Assembly (NCBI GenBank): GCA_017445205.1
Contig: JAFSUP010000101.1
Span: 1 to 49,053, forward strand
DNA: 49,053 nt
DNA from: Synergistaceae bacterium
GTDB taxonomy: Bacteria > Synergistota > Synergistia > Synergistales > Aminobacteriaceae
Direction of reading: 5' to 3'
The notes below the pieces were generated by a model. That model had not been told where the DNA came from. It did no database searches and saw nothing but the letters and a program-made list of their open reading frames with translations. The number at the start of each line of letters is the position of its first letter. Positions within the stretch are counted from its first letter, which is position 1. The translations under genes and the position numbers were made by a program. Positions 25,539 through 36,085 of this stretch are shown here, piece by piece.

Positions 25539-25643
25539 AAAAATCGACAGCCCCTTCTAATTTTTTTAATTTAGAGTTTGGATTATGAAAATTATATTAC
25601 GAACGACGAAATTTTTTTTAGTTTTGCCTCGTTGCTTTTTCGG

Positions 25644-25671
25644 TTGAAGTTCAAAAAAATTTCTATATAAT
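25644..25671 (+). promoter_or_regulatory. Sigma-70-type promoter of the V-ATPase operon
   Basis: TTGAAG (25644-25649) and a perfect TATAAT (25666-25671) are 16 bases apart; the start codon of the first gene lies about 70 bases downstream. Confidence 0.65.
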
Positions 25672-25746
25672 TTGTTTTGTTCAGACTGTATTCAACAAAT
25701 ATTCACACATAATAAAAAATTAAAAGAAGGGGAGGTGAACAATGTA

Positions 25747-26082
25747 ATGGCGGATAACCCTACGATAGCCGAAATCAAGGCCGCTGAAGTTCAGGCCGCT
25801 AACGCTGTACAGAAAGCTAAAGAGGACGCCGCGAAGAAACTTAATCGCGCAAGCGCAGACGCGGAAAACTCTTTGAAAGAAGCACGGCAAAACGCAGCCC
25901 GCCAGTTCAGAGACAAAATCCGACGCGCTGAAGAAGCAGCCGAGACGAAGGCCGCAGCCACGTTATCAAAACGCGAAGGCGAAGCGAAGGATTTCTACAC
26001 GAAACACAAGGATAAGATTCCTGCCGCGGCTTCATTCATAACGGAAGAGGTGATGAAAAAATATGGGAGTAGCCAAGCTTAA
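25747..26082 (+). CDS. V-type ATPase peripheral stalk subunit H (NtpF-like)
   Basis: 111-residue, almost fully helical Ala/Lys/Glu-rich coiled coil (EIKAAEVQAANAVQKAKEDA, then KLNRASADAENSL), the pattern of the stalk subunit that pairs with subunit E. The frame is open to 25672, but ATG 25747 follows GGAGGTGA by 8 bases and fits; a spurious two-codon ATG-TAA overlaps just ahead of it. First gene of the operon, in the position of ntpF of Enterococcus hirae. It overlaps subunit I by 20 bases. Confidence 0.85.
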   Translation: MADNPTIAEIKAAEVQAANAVQKAKEDAAKKLNRASADAENSLKEARQNAARQFRDKIRRAEEAAETKAAATLSKREGEAKDFYTKHKDKIPAAASFITEEVMKKYGSSQA

Positions 26083-28063
26083 AAAGGCGGAACTTTATTA
26101 TCACAAATCCGTTCATGAACAAATAGCCGCCGCTCTGCAAGAGACCGGAGCCTGTCAGATCATCAGCACCACCGAAGAAAATCAAACTCGCCCCGCTGAA
26201 GTCGAAGCTCTGATTTCAAGCACTGAAGAAAAGCTCGCCGATGTCCGTTATCTGAACAGAACGCTCACGCCTCATTATGTCGATCCTATCCCGGCACTTG
26301 ACAGAATGCTCGGTGAACGTCCTGAAGCAACAATGACGGAGCTTGAAGAGCTTGCTAATAACACGGATTTGAAAGCGATCTGCGAGTCTGTACGCGCAGT
26401 CGAACACGAAACAGGAGAGATAAGACTCAAACTTTCGGAGGCAAAATTAAATGATTCGATTTTGTCGTCGTTAGCTTTTCTTGAGTATCCTCTCTCGATT
26501 TTCACCGAAGGGACCCGGACTGTTACGGCCATTGCCGGGACAATTAAGCCAGAAAACATTTCCGGATTCAAAGCGGCGCTCGGCGATTTCTCAACGCTCG
26601 CTCAAGACACCGAATTAATACTTCAGCCCTATAACGAGAAAGAAAAGCCTACGGAAGTTTACGCCGCTGTAATTTATTCGCGCTCTGTTGAAAATGAAGT
26701 TCGCGAGGCTTGCTCAAAGAACGGATTTTCAGCTATTGAGATTCCTGCCTTCGACGGTACAGCCGCAGAAGAGAAGGAAAAAATTTCAGCGTCAATTACA
26801 GAACTTGAAGCTAAAGAATCAGAATTAGCCGCGAAGATGGTCGAACTTGCGAACGCGAACATGTTGACGGTTCAGAAACTTTCTGACTACTACAACAGTC
26901 TCGCCGGACGCTATAACGGAACGGCCAAGAGCGATGAAACTGAAAGCACAATGCTTACAAAGTTCTGGCTGCCTGCAAACAAAGCCGAAGAAATTAAAAC
27001 TAAAATCGAGGCCATTAGCACAGATATAGATTTGACGCTTTCTGACCCTGCGCCGGACGAAGAGCCGCCGTCGTTATTAAATAACGGAAGCTTAGTAAGA
27101 CCGTTTAATATTTTGACGGAACTTTATTCTTCACCGACTTACAGGGGAATTGACCCTACGCCATTGCTTGCGCCGTTCTTCTGGATTTTCTTTGGAATGT
27201 GCTTGGGCGATGCTGGTTACGCGCTTGTTGTGTTCGGGACGATCCTTTACGTTTTCAAGAAATACAAAAAAATTTCTGTGGGCGTGAAAGATTTCATCAG
27301 ATTATTCTTATTCTGTTCAGTCTCGACGTTTATATATGGAGTCATTTCGGGGAGCTTCTTCGGAAATTTCGTTGACAGCTTCGTACCGATTTTGATTCCG
27401 TTGAAAAATTCTTTAATGCTCGTTGACCCGATGACAAATCCCATGCAAGTTTTAGGAATTTCGCTCTTACTCGGAGTTGTTCATTTAATGTTCGGACTTT
27501 TAGTAGCGGCTTACGACAAACTGCGCTCGGGAGATTTTATTAACGCTATCGGCAATGACATTTCGTGGTTCTTGTTTATCGTCGGTCTTTGCTTGTTCGG
27601 AGTGGCAACGGGAGGAATGCTTCCGCCGCATTTCGTGCAGATTGGCGAATTAATGGCGATAATCGGAGCTGTAATAATTTTCTTCTATGCCGGCAGAGAA
27701 AAGAAAGGAATTATTAATAAGATAATTTCAGGATTTTTAGCTCTTTACGGCTCAACGTCATACCTTGGAGATATTTTAAGCTACAGCAGACTTTTAGCAC
27801 TCGGCTTCGGCTCGGCAGTAATCGGCATGGTTATTAACTTGCTCGGCGGACTCGCGGCTGATATTCCATACGTCGGCTGGCTCATTGCTATCGTCGTAAT
27901 AATCGGCGGACATATCTTCAGCATTGCGATTAACATACTCGGCTCATTTGTTCACCCGTTGAGACTTCAGTATGTTGAATTTTTCGGCAAATTCTATTCG
28001 GGCGGCGGCGAACCGTTTACCCCGATGACGCTCTCGCAAGAATACATTAATGTAAAAGCGTAG
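26063..28063 (+). CDS. ntpI: V-type ATPase subunit I (a-subunit)
   Basis: Membrane stator that forms the ion half-channels next to the K ring. The N-terminal cytosolic coiled-coil half (residues 1 to about 370) begins MGVAKLKKAELYYHKSVHEQ. The C-terminal half has seven or eight helices, with TPLLAPFFWIFFGMCLGDAGYAL, LGDILSYSRLLALGFGSAVI and GSFVHPLRLQYVEFFGKFY, all conserved in the family. 666 aa is usual. It overlaps the upstream stalk gene and is followed after 6 bases by heptad-repeat copy d. Confidence 0.95.
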   Translation: MGVAKLKKAELYYHKSVHEQIAAALQETGACQIISTTEENQTRPAEVEALISSTEEKLADVRYLNRTLTPHYVDPIPALDRMLGERPEATMTELEELANNTDLKAICESVRAVEHETGEIRLKLSEAKLNDSILSSLAFLEYPLSIFTEGTRTVTAIAGTIKPENISGFKAALGDFSTLAQDTELILQPYNEKEKPTEVYAAVIYSRSVENEVREACSKNGFSAIEIPAFDGTAAEEKEKISASITELEAKESELAAKMVELANANMLTVQKLSDYYNSLAGRYNGTAKSDETESTMLTKFWLPANKAEEIKTKIEAISTDIDLTLSDPAPDEEPPSLLNNGSLVRPFNILTELYSSPTYRGIDPTPLLAPFFWIFFGMCLGDAGYALVVFGTILYVFKKYKKISVGVKDFIRLFLFCSVSTFIYGVISGSFFGNFVDSFVPILIPLKNSLMLVDPMTNPMQVLGISLLLGVVHLMFGLLVAAYDKLRSGDFINAIGNDISWFLFIVGLCLFGVATGGMLPPHFVQIGELMAIIGAVIIFFYAGREKKGIINKIISGFLALYGSTSYLGDILSYSRLLALGFGSAVIGMVINLLGGLAADIPYVGWLIAIVVIIGGHIFSIAINILGSFVHPLRLQYVEFFGKFYSGGGEPFTPMTLSQEYINVKA

Positions 28064-28069
28064 TTTAGT

Positions 28070-28126
28070 TAGGAATTAGGAGTTAGGAAGTAGGAATTAA
28101 AAAAAAATTACTCTTGAATCGCTAAT
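28070..28126 (+). repeat. Heptad-repeat element, copy d (ntpI-ntpK)
   Basis: Four heptads (TAGGAAT, TAGGAGT, TAGGAAG, TAGGAAT) at 28070-28097 start 6 bases after the subunit I stop, in the same sense. AGGAATTAG pairs with a degenerate CTAATTCTT near 28120 across a long A-rich loop. The element lies inside the V-ATPase operon and just ahead of the c-ring gene, which must be made in excess. Confidence 0.7.
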
Positions 28127-28132
28127 TCTTAA

Positions 28133-28657
<525 letters not shown>

Positions 28658-28675
28658 TCGGGCAGGTGTTGAGAA

Positions 28676-29254
28676 ATGGCACTTGCTGACATCAAAAAGA
28701 AAATTAAAAACGATTCAGACGCGCAGATTAAGGCAATCGAAGCCGAAAACGACGAGAAAGTCCGCGAAATCAGCCGTAAAGTAAACGCTGAGATCAAAGA
28801 AGTTCAGGATTCTTACGCCGTCAGACTTGGCAAAGAAGAGCCTGAAGTATTGCGCCGTCGTGAAATCGTTGCAGAACTTGACGCTAAGAGAATCGATTTA
28901 GGCGTTCGTCAGCGTCTTGTCGGCGAAGCGTTTGACGCAGCATTAAAACAGCTTGTTGAACTTGCCCCGGACAAATACGTGAAGTTCGCTGATAAATTAA
29001 TGGCGCAGGCGGTTGCGACAGGCAAAGAAGTTGTGTTCGTCGGCAAAAACGAGAAACATTTAGATCAGCGTTGGATCGACGGCTACAATGCGTCCCACAA
29101 CACGTCGCTTACTCTTTCGGGCGAGAAACTTCCGATCGCGGGAGGCTTTGTGCTTAGAAACGACAAGATCGACACAAACTGCTCGTGGGAAATGTTATTG
29201 GCCGACAGCCGCGCAGACATTGAGACCGAAGTAGTGAAGCGGTTATTCGCGTAA
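28676..29254 (+). CDS. ntpE: V-type ATPase peripheral stalk subunit E
   Basis: 192 aa: a long charged N-terminal helix (MALADIKKKIKNDSDAQIKA) for the coiled coil with subunit H and a C-terminal alpha/beta head ending in IETEVVKRLFA, the normal ending that docks on the catalytic head. AGGTG precedes the ATG. In operon order it follows K and precedes C, as in E. hirae. Confidence 0.93.
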   Translation: MALADIKKKIKNDSDAQIKAIEAENDEKVREISRKVNAEIKEVQDSYAVRLGKEEPEVLRRREIVAELDAKRIDLGVRQRLVGEAFDAALKQLVELAPDKYVKFADKLMAQAVATGKEVVFVGKNEKHLDQRWIDGYNASHNTSLTLSGEKLPIAGGFVLRNDKIDTNCSWEMLLADSRADIETEVVKRLFA

Positions 29255-29269
29255 GGAGGTGTTCGGCCG

Positions 29270-30274
29270 GTGAGTTATGTTTATACCGTAGCAAGATTAC
29301 GGGGTATGGAAAATCACTTACTGGACTCGGCTTTCTTTTCGCGCCTTATGGACAGCGCAAACATTGATGACGCATTAAAGGCACTCGGCGAGACTTCTTA
29401 CTCACAATGGATTTCGCAGACTGGTGCGGCAAATTTTGACAAGGCGATTGACTCCGAAATTTTAGCGACTTGCGAAGAATTAAAGAGTTTCGTTCCTGAT
29501 AAAGAACTGCTCGACATTTTCAGACTGCCTTATGATTTTCATAACGTGAAAGTTTTGCTGAAAGGCTTATTCAAAGTCAGAGGCGGAGAGACAGAGGGCC
29601 GCCGTTACGATTTGCTTTCAAAACTCGGGACGATTGACACCGAAGAATTAACGAACGCAATCGAAACTGAAGAATATGGCTTTTTGCCTTACGGACTCAC
29701 TGATTTAATTCCGCAGTGCTGGCAGCTCTGGGACGCTACAAAGAACGCTCAAGCCGTTGAGCTTTTAATAGATCACCAGATGTTCAAAGCTATGCTTGCG
29801 GTCGCTGAAGGTTTGAAAATGCCCGATGTGATTCAGTGGGTTAAGTTCAAAATTGATGCAGAAAATTTGCGTGCGGCGATAAGGCTTGCACGAATGAAAT
29901 TTGATTCGGCGAAGGCGTTACCGTTCTTTCACGAAGGCGGCACAATCAGACCTGACGACATGGCTAAATTATTGAACGAGCCGCAGGAAACTTGGAGCAG
30001 AATTTTATCTTACACGGACATTGGCGCAGTCTTGAACGCCTTGAACGAACAGAGCGACATGAAAGCGTCATTAAGCGACGTGTCGAAAGCTCTTGATGAT
30101 TATCTGCTCAAAGTCCTTGAGAACGCGAAATACTCAATGGACGCGCCTGCGAACGTGCTTTTATTCTTATTAACGAAAGAAGCCGAAGCTCGCAACATGC
30201 GCGTTGCGTTAGTCTGTGTGGCCGGAGGTCTTGACCGTGAGTTCGGAAGGAGGCTGTTAAGCAATGGCAGATAG
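29270..30274 (+). CDS. ntpC: V-type ATPase subunit C (d-subunit, NtpC)
   Basis: Funnel-shaped connector between the central shaft and the K ring, 334 aa, helical. Family landmarks: SYVYTVARLRGMENHLLD at the N terminus, LPYDFHNVKVLLKG and FKIDAENLRAAIRLARMKF. The start is GTG, placed 11 bases after a strong AAGGAGGT that overlaps the stop of subunit E. It overlaps subunit F by 11 bases. Confidence 0.93.
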   Translation: MSYVYTVARLRGMENHLLDSAFFSRLMDSANIDDALKALGETSYSQWISQTGAANFDKAIDSEILATCEELKSFVPDKELLDIFRLPYDFHNVKVLLKGLFKVRGGETEGRRYDLLSKLGTIDTEELTNAIETEEYGFLPYGLTDLIPQCWQLWDATKNAQAVELLIDHQMFKAMLAVAEGLKMPDVIQWVKFKIDAENLRAAIRLARMKFDSAKALPFFHEGGTIRPDDMAKLLNEPQETWSRILSYTDIGAVLNALNEQSDMKASLSDVSKALDDYLLKVLENAKYSMDAPANVLLFLLTKEAEARNMRVALVCVAGGLDREFGRRLLSNGR

Positions 30275-30596
30275 CAAACCTATGGCGGCTATCGGAAGTT
30301 ACGAAATGGCTTTGCCGTTCCAAGCCGTCGGAGTTAAGAGCGTCATCTTAACGGCTGAGAATCGAAACACATTCGAGTCCGAGTTAGAAAAGTTAGCGCG
30401 AGAAGATTACGCCGTAGTTTTCATTCAAGAAGATTTGTTCGTGGAGTTTGCGGGCAAAGTCGAGGAAATTAACGATAAATATCAAACCAGCGTTCTTCCT
30501 GTCCCCGGTCCTTCGGGAGCAACGGGAGCGGGGCTTGCTTCAATCAGAGGTAGCGTCGAAAAGGCCGTCGGTATGGATATTTTTGCGGAAAGATAA
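30264..30596 (+). CDS. ntpG: V-type ATPase subunit F (NtpG)
   Basis: 110-residue Rossmann-like shaft subunit: IGSYEMALPFQAVGVKSVIL, EDYAVVFIQEDLF and the end VEKAVGMDIFAER are typical. GGAGG lies inside the end of subunit C, and the ATG overlaps it by 11 bases, so translation is coupled. Confidence 0.92.
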   Translation: MADSKPMAAIGSYEMALPFQAVGVKSVILTAENRNTFESELEKLAREDYAVVFIQEDLFVEFAGKVEEINDKYQTSVLPVPGPSGATGAGLASIRGSVEKAVGMDIFAER

Positions 30597-30620
30597 ATAT
30601 GGAGGCGGGAGATTATAAAA

Positions 30621-32414
30621 ATGCCTGAGAAAAAAGAAATTAAAGGAACTATAGAGAGGATCTCCGGCTCTCTTGTAGTCGCTGGCGGAATGGCGGGCGC
30701 TAGTATGCAGGACGTTGTGCATATCGGCGAGCTTGGCTTAGTCGGCGAGATACTTGAGGTCAACGGCGACAAAGCGTCGATTCAGGTTTATGAAGAAACT
30801 TCAGGATTGATGCCCGGTGAGCCTGTTGTCTCAATCGGAGAGCCTTTGAGCGTAGAACTTGGCCCCGGAATCATCGAGCAGTTCTATGATGGAATACAGC
30901 GACCCCTTGAATTAATCGAGAAGGCCGCGAACAGTCATTTTATTTCGCGTGGTATCAGCGTCCCTGCGCTTGACAGAAATAAAAAATGGAATTTTGAACC
31001 TAAAGTCAAAGTCGGCGATGAAGTCGAAGCCGGCGACATTTTAGGAGTCGTTCAAGAGACCGTCGTAGTCGAGCATAGAATTATGGTGCCGAACGGAATT
31101 AAAGGCAAAGTCGCGAAAATCGAAAAGGGCGAGCATACAATCGAAGAAATTATCGCGGTCATTGACGACAACGGAACAAAGCACGAAGTCAAAATGCTTC
31201 AGCGTTGGCCGGTCAGAAAGCCGCGTCCTGTTAAATCACGTCTTGCCCCTAACGTTCCTATGACAACGGGACAGAGAGTCGTTGATGCGTTCTTCCCTGT
31301 TGCGCTTGGCGGTACAGCTTGCGTCCCTGGGCCTTTCGGTTCAGGAAAGACAGTCATTCAGCACCAGTTTGCAAAGTGGGCACAGGCTCAAATAGTCGTT
31401 TACGTAGGCTGCGGCGAACGCGGTAACGAGATGACGGACGTTTTATTAGAGTTCCCGGAGCTTGACGACCCGCAGACCGGTCAGCCTTTGATGAAGCGAA
31501 CAACGTTAATCGCTAACACGTCGAACATGCCCGTTGCAGCTCGTGAAGCAAGCGTTTACACGGCGATCACATTGGCCGAATATTACCGCGACATGGGCTA
31601 TTCAGTCGCATTGAAGGCGGACTCGACAAGCCGTTGGGCAGAAGCTCTCCGCGAAATGTCAGGCCGACTTGAAGAAATGCCCGGCGAAGAAGGTTACCCG
31701 GCTTACTTGGGCACGCGTCTTGCAAGTTTCTATGAGAGAGCCGGACGCTGCATCGTCAACGGCAAAGAGGGCCGCGAAGGTTCAATCACCGTCATCGGAG
31801 CAGTTTCACCTCCCGGCGGCGACTTGTCCGAGCCTGTTACACAGAACACACTGCGCGTTACTAAAGTTTTCTGGGGACTTGACGCTAACTTGGCCTATCA
31901 GAGACACTTCCCGGCGATCAACTGGCTTTCAAGCTATTCGCTCTACACGGATAGACTCGACGCTTACTGGGACGAGAAATTTGACGACCAGTGGAGCAGC
32001 TTAAGAGTCGAAGCCATGAGCTTACTTGAGCAAGAATCACAGCTTAACGAAGTTGTCAGATTAGTCGGTATTGACGCTCTTTCACGTGATGAAAGAATGG
32101 TAATGGAGACGGCGAAATCACTTCGCGAGGACTTCTTGCATCAAAACGCTTTCCATGAAATCGACACTTACGCTTCAATGGAAAAGCAATTTAAGATGCT
32201 GAAAACAATCGTTAATTTCCACCACGCCGGACTTGACGCTTTGCACAAAGGCGCACCGATGAATAAATTATTTAATTTGCCCGTTCGTGAGCAGATCGCG
32301 AGAATGCGCTATCTTGAGGAGAAAGACATCGCCCAGATTGACAAACTCGACGACACAATGAAAGAGCAGATTAACGCAATAGTCCCTGTCGGAGGTGATA
32401 CCAATGCTGCCTAG
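30621..32414 (+). CDS. ntpA: V-type ATPase catalytic subunit A
   Basis: Hydrolyses ATP to drive rotation. P-loop GPFGSGKT at about residues 237-244, preceded by the bulge region unique to A subunits (residues about 115-185), then [28 protein letters not shown] and the C-terminal helical bundle. 597 aa is standard. GGAGGCGGGAG stands before the ATG. Overlaps subunit B by 11 bases. Confidence 0.97.
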   Translation: MPEKKEIKGTIERISGSLVVAGGMAGASMQDVVHIGELGLVGEILEVNGDKASIQVYEETSGLMPGEPVVSIGEPLSVELGPGIIEQFYDGIQRPLELIEKAANSHFISRGISVPALDRNKKWNFEPKVKVGDEVEAGDILGVVQETVVVEHRIMVPNGIKGKVAKIEKGEHTIEEIIAVIDDNGTKHEVKMLQRWPVRKPRPVKSRLAPNVPMTTGQRVVDAFFPVALGGTACVPGPFGSGKTVIQHQFAKWAQAQIVVYVGCGERGNEMTDVLLEFPELDDPQTGQPLMKRTTLIANTSNMPVAAREASVYTAITLAEYYRDMGYSVALKADSTSRWAEALREMSGRLEEMPGEEGYPAYLGTRLASFYERAGRCIVNGKEGREGSITVIGAVSPPGGDLSEPVTQNTLRVTKVFWGLDANLAYQRHFPAINWLSSYSLYTDRLDAYWDEKFDDQWSSLRVEAMSLLEQESQLNEVVRLVGIDALSRDERMVMETAKSLREDFLHQNAFHEIDTYASMEKQFKMLKTIVNFHHAGLDALHKGAPMNKLFNLPVREQIARMRYLEEKDIAQIDKLDDTMKEQINAIVPVGGDTNAA

Positions 32415-33810
32415 AGAGTATAGAACAATTTCAAGCATTTCCGGCCCTCTTATGATGGTCGAAAAAACTCAAGACGTTCGCTATGATGAACTTGTCGAAA
32501 TCACGTTAGGCAACGGCGAGAAGCGCAGGGGCAGAGTTCTTGAAATCGAGAGCGACCGCGCATTAGTTCAGGTCTTCGAGGGAACATCAGGAATCGAAAA
32601 CGAAGATACAAAAGTTCGTTTCGTCGGCAAAGTCTTAACATTGCCCGTAGCTCGCAACATGTTAGGCCGAGTCTTCAACGGACGCGGCGCACCGATTGAC
32701 GGCGGCGCACCTTTAATCGCCGAGCAGAATCTTGACATTAACGGTATGCCGATGAATCCGTTCTCGCGAGACTTCCCGTCGGAGTTCATTCAGACGGGTA
32801 TTTCAACAATCGACGGACTTAACCCGATGGTTAGAGGCCAGAAACTGCCGATTTTCTCAGCGTCAGGACTTCCTCATAACCGAATGGCCGCGCAGATAGC
32901 TCGTCAAGCTACGGTTATCAGCGGTCATGAAGACTTCGCAGTTGTCTTCGCGGCAATGGGCATCACGTTTGAAGAAGCTTCGTTCTTCATGGAAGACTTC
33001 AGACGCACAGGCGCGTTACAAAGAACAGTTCTTTACATCAACCTTGCTGACGACCCTGCAATCGAAAGAATTTCGACACCGCGTATAGCTTTGACTGCGG
33101 CCGAGTATCTTGCGTTTGAATGCGACATGCACGTCGTTGTAATTCTCACGGACTTGACGAACTACTGCGAAGCTTTGCGCGAAATTTCAGCGGCTCGTAA
33201 AGAAGTCCCCGGCCGTCGCGGCTATCCCGGCTATCTTTACACGGACCTTGCGACAATGTACGAACGCGCCGGAAGACTTAAGGGCAAGAAAGGTTCAATC
33301 ACACAGATCCCGATTCTTACAATGCCCGAAGACGACAAGACCCACCCGATCCCGGACTTGACGGGCTATATCACAGAGGGACAGATTATTTTGAGCCGAA
33401 GCCTTCACCGTCAGGGAATTTATCCGCCGGTCGATGTCATGCCGTCGCTGTCAAGACTTAAGGATAAAGGTATCGGACGCGACAAGACCCGCGAAGACCA
33501 CGCCGACTTGATGAACCAGTTGTTTGCGGCTTATGCTCGCGGCAAAGAAGCTAAAGAGCTTGCGGTTATCTTGGGCGAAGGCGCGTTGTCCGATGAAGAT
33601 AAAGCGTTTGCGAAGTTCTCAACAGTCTTTGAGGATAAATATATCCGTCAGGGTGAGTACGAGAACAGAACGATCAAAGAGACTCTTGAACTCGGCTGGA
33701 ACTTGCTGACTATGATCCCTGTCAAAGAGCTTAAGAGAATTAGAGACGCTTATATCGAAAAATATTTGAACCCTTTACTGAAAGCAAAAGCAGATAAGGG
33801 CGCAGAATAA
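32404..33810 (+). CDS. ntpB: V-type ATPase subunit B
   Basis: Non-catalytic partner of A in the hexameric head. [20 protein letters not shown] at the start, [20 protein letters not shown] (no P-loop lysine, as expected), [24 protein letters not shown]. The frame opens at a GTG at 32395, but ATG 32404 lies 8 bases after GGAGG and is used. 468 aa is normal. Confidence 0.96.
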   Translation: MLPREYRTISSISGPLMMVEKTQDVRYDELVEITLGNGEKRRGRVLEIESDRALVQVFEGTSGIENEDTKVRFVGKVLTLPVARNMLGRVFNGRGAPIDGGAPLIAEQNLDINGMPMNPFSRDFPSEFIQTGISTIDGLNPMVRGQKLPIFSASGLPHNRMAAQIARQATVISGHEDFAVVFAAMGITFEEASFFMEDFRRTGALQRTVLYINLADDPAIERISTPRIALTAAEYLAFECDMHVVVILTDLTNYCEALREISAARKEVPGRRGYPGYLYTDLATMYERAGRLKGKKGSITQIPILTMPEDDKTHPIPDLTGYITEGQIILSRSLHRQGIYPPVDVMPSLSRLKDKGIGRDKTREDHADLMNQLFAAYARGKEAKELAVILGEGALSDEDKAFAKFSTVFEDKYIRQGEYENRTIKETLELGWNLLTMIPVKELKRIRDAYIEKYLNPLLKAKADKGAE

Positions 33811-33826
33811 GGGAGGGATTTGACCG

Positions 33827-34447
33827 ATGGCACGCATCAATGTCAACCCCAACCGAATGGAGCTATCGAAGCTCAAGAAGAGACTCGCTGTCGCCAAGCG
33901 CGGACATAAACTCTTGAAAGATAAACAGGACGCTTTAATCAAAGCATTCTTGGAAAAAGCTCGCGCAGGAAAAGAACTTCGCGAGGCTGTCGAGAAAGAG
34001 TTAGCGGAGTGCTACGGGACTTTTGTTTTATCACGTGCGCAGACAACGCCGGAAATTTTGGAGCAGGCTCTTATATTTCCGGGTGCAAAGTCGACTCTCA
34101 CAGTAGATTGGCACAATGTTATGAGCGTCATGGTTCCGGAGTACGATGTCAAGCAGGAGGGCAACCCGGTTAATTATGGTTTTGTTAATGTGCCGTTGCT
34201 GCTCGATGCCGCGCTTGAACAGTTTAGTAAATTAATCGTTCGTTTGCTTCATCTTGCTGCTGAAGAAAAAGCGATTCGTTTAATGGCCGGCGAAATTGAA
34301 AGGACGCGCCGAAGAGTCAATGCTCTCGAGTACGTCATGATACCGAACTTGGCCGAGACAATCCGCTACATCAGCATGAAGCTTGACGAGCAGGAACGTT
34401 CAACTTTGAGCCGCTTAATGAAAATCAAAGAGATCGTTTCGGCTTAA
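33827..34447 (+). CDS. ntpD: V-type ATPase central shaft subunit D
   Basis: Coiled-coil rotor shaft, 206 aa. NPNRMELSKLKKRLAVAKRGHKLLKDKQDAL is summarised here as a basic N-terminal helix of about 30 residues; the other end has RRRVNALEYVMIPNLAETIRYI. GGGAGG precedes the ATG. Last gene of the operon; a strong terminator follows after 6 bases. Confidence 0.95.
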   Translation: MARINVNPNRMELSKLKKRLAVAKRGHKLLKDKQDALIKAFLEKARAGKELREAVEKELAECYGTFVLSRAQTTPEILEQALIFPGAKSTLTVDWHNVMSVMVPEYDVKQEGNPVNYGFVNVPLLLDAALEQFSKLIVRLLHLAAEEKAIRLMAGEIERTRRRVNALEYVMIPNLAETIRYISMKLDEQERSTLSRLMKIKEIVSA

Positions 34448-34453
34448 AAATTT

Positions 34454-34490
34454 TTCCCTCGTGAAAATCATTCGCGGGGGAATTTTTTTA
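34454..34490 (+). terminator. Terminator of the V-ATPase operon
   Basis: TTCCCTCGTGAA (34454-34465) pairs with TTCGCGGGGGAA (34471-34482) over 12 bp with two G-U pairs, loop of 5, then a run of T. It starts 6 bases after the subunit D stop. Confidence 0.92.
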
Positions 34491-34514
34491 TTTTAATGAG
34501 GGAGATGAATAAAA

Positions 34515-34925
34515 ATGAAAAAAATTTTGAGCATTTGTTTAATTTTTGTTCTTGTTGGGCTACTTGTTGGAACTGCTTTTGCAAATGATGATAAAGAACA
34601 AACGATCACTCTTGTGAACAAATCCGGAAGCACTTTCAGTAAGATATATTTAGCTCCTACTGGAAAAAGATATTGGCACTTAAAACAAGATAGATTAAAA
34701 ATAGAAGGCGGCTCGCTCAAAGATGGAGAAAGTCTTGAGTTCACGTTGCCTCAACAAAGCAGCGCCGGTCATTTACCCAAAAATTCCCGCCGCTATTGGG
34801 ATTTTGCAGTTGAGTTACCAAATGGAAAACGCACAAATTGGCTTCATATAGATTTTGCTAACGTCTACAAGCTCGAAATTACCAAGCAGAAAAACGGCAA
34901 ATTGTTTTTGACATACTTTAACTAA
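34515..34925 (+). CDS. Small secreted protein of unknown function
   Basis: 136 aa. Signal peptide MKKILSICLIFVLVGLLVGT with cleavage after AFA. The mature 110 residues look like a small beta-sandwich: TITLVNKSGSTFSKIYLAPTG, then GGSLKDGESLEFTLP and YWDFAVELPNGKRTNW. The pattern V-N-x-S/T-G ... I-Y-x-x-P ... L-x-x-G-E resembles short exported proteins common in anaerobes, whose function is not established. GGGAG lies 10 bases before the ATG. It follows the V-ATPase terminator and points toward the convergent methyltransferase gene. Confidence 0.75.
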   Translation: MKKILSICLIFVLVGLLVGTAFANDDKEQTITLVNKSGSTFSKIYLAPTGKRYWHLKQDRLKIEGGSLKDGESLEFTLPQQSSAGHLPKNSRRYWDFAVELPNGKRTNWLHIDFANVYKLEITKQKNGKLFLTYFN

Positions 34926-34948
34926 AGTTTTTTCGTGAAGAGTAATGA

Positions 34949-36037
34949 TTATGAGATAAAACTATATGTTCCGATATCGTTCCCCCGAATTATTTTCACA
35001 GCGGCTTCAGATTGGTCGACACCGATCCATCGACGGCCAAGAGCATTAGCACAAACAAGAGTCGAACCGCTTCCCGCAAAACAATCAAGAACGATACTTT
35101 CTTTTAATGAAGATTGTGCAATTATTAATTTCAACATATCGTGATTTTTTTCGGTCGGGTAAATTGGATATTGAGGGTCTTTGAACGTCCATACGTCTTG
35201 AATTTTTTTGCCTTCGTGTTTGTCAGCAAATTTTTTTATTCGCGGATTTCCGTTTGAAGACCATTCTATTTTCCCTTCGGCGTCAAGTTTGTCAAATTCA
35301 GATGGATTTGTTCGCCAATGCCGCCCGGCTGGAACTTCAATATTTCGCCAAGCTTGTCCAGTTGTTCCATTTTTAGTTTCGCCCGGAGCGTGAAGGGGAA
35401 TAGTTGTATATCGTCGTCCGTCACTGTCGATTTTTGGAAATTTTTTTATAATCTCATCTTCGCTCAGTGCTTCTGTAATGTCGTTCCAAATATTTTGTTT
35501 CGCGTCTTTTGCATAAAATAAAATCATATCTTTTTCATTTCCCCAAGCTCGTCGGTAAAAATTTTTGGGATTCGATTTTATTCGCGTGATGTCGTTTTTG
35601 AAATTCTCCGCGCCAAAAATTTCATCAAGAATAATTTTTATGTAATGTCCGGTTTTGCAGTCAATATGAAGATACAGCGAGCCACGTTCAGAAAGAAGTT
35701 CATGAATTAATATCAAACGTTCCCACATGAAAGCTAAAAATTTTTCAAGAGGCATTTTGTCGCTATAAGCTCTTGATTTTTTAACGGCACTGATCGTGTT
35801 AGCACGACCGTCAGAAATAAAAAAATCCTGCATCGTATTAAAAGGCGGGTCGATATAAACTAAATCTATTTTTTCACGAAAATTTTTTAATAAAACGGAC
35901 AACACGAGAAAATTTTCGGATTGAATTAAAATATTTCCTTCCTCAGGCAAAGTCATATTTAATTTTTCCGCCGTACGCTTTGCCTTTTGAAGAACATCAT
36001 CGCGCAAAAATTTATTATCAAAATTCAAACGCAACAT
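34949..36037 (-). CDS. Site-specific DNA methyltransferase (adenine-type, Mod-like), orphan
   Basis: Beta-class amino-methyltransferase resembling the Mod subunit of type III systems. The catalytic motif IV is IDPPFNT (DPPF form of DPPY), near residue 65, and the AdoMet motif I DCFAGSGSTLVCANALGRRW lies near residue 325, so the catalytic region comes first, the beta-class order. The central part with WRNIEVPAGRHWRTNPSEFD is the likely target-recognition region. 362 aa is short for Mod. No restriction gene stands beside it, so it looks like an orphan or the remnant of a system. Its target sequence is not predictable here. Confidence 0.87.
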   Translation of the reverse strand: MLRLNFDNKFLRDDVLQKAKRTAEKLNMTLPEEGNILIQSENFLVLSVLLKNFREKIDLVYIDPPFNTMQDFFISDGRANTISAVKKSRAYSDKMPLEKFLAFMWERLILIHELLSERGSLYLHIDCKTGHYIKIILDEIFGAENFKNDITRIKSNPKNFYRRAWGNEKDMILFYAKDAKQNIWNDITEALSEDEIIKKFPKIDSDGRRYTTIPLHAPGETKNGTTGQAWRNIEVPAGRHWRTNPSEFDKLDAEGKIEWSSNGNPRIKKFADKHEGKKIQDVWTFKDPQYPIYPTEKNHDMLKLIIAQSSLKESIVLDCFAGSGSTLVCANALGRRWIGVDQSEAAVKIIRGNDIGTYSFIS

Positions 36038-36085
36038 TTTTATAACGAATATAGAAATTCACGCAACACGAGAGCCGAAAATATT

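Noticed and set aside
34935-35144. Short plus-strand frame at the end of the methyltransferase gene
   Set aside because: Antisense to the methyltransferase C terminus, with no start signal or family pattern.
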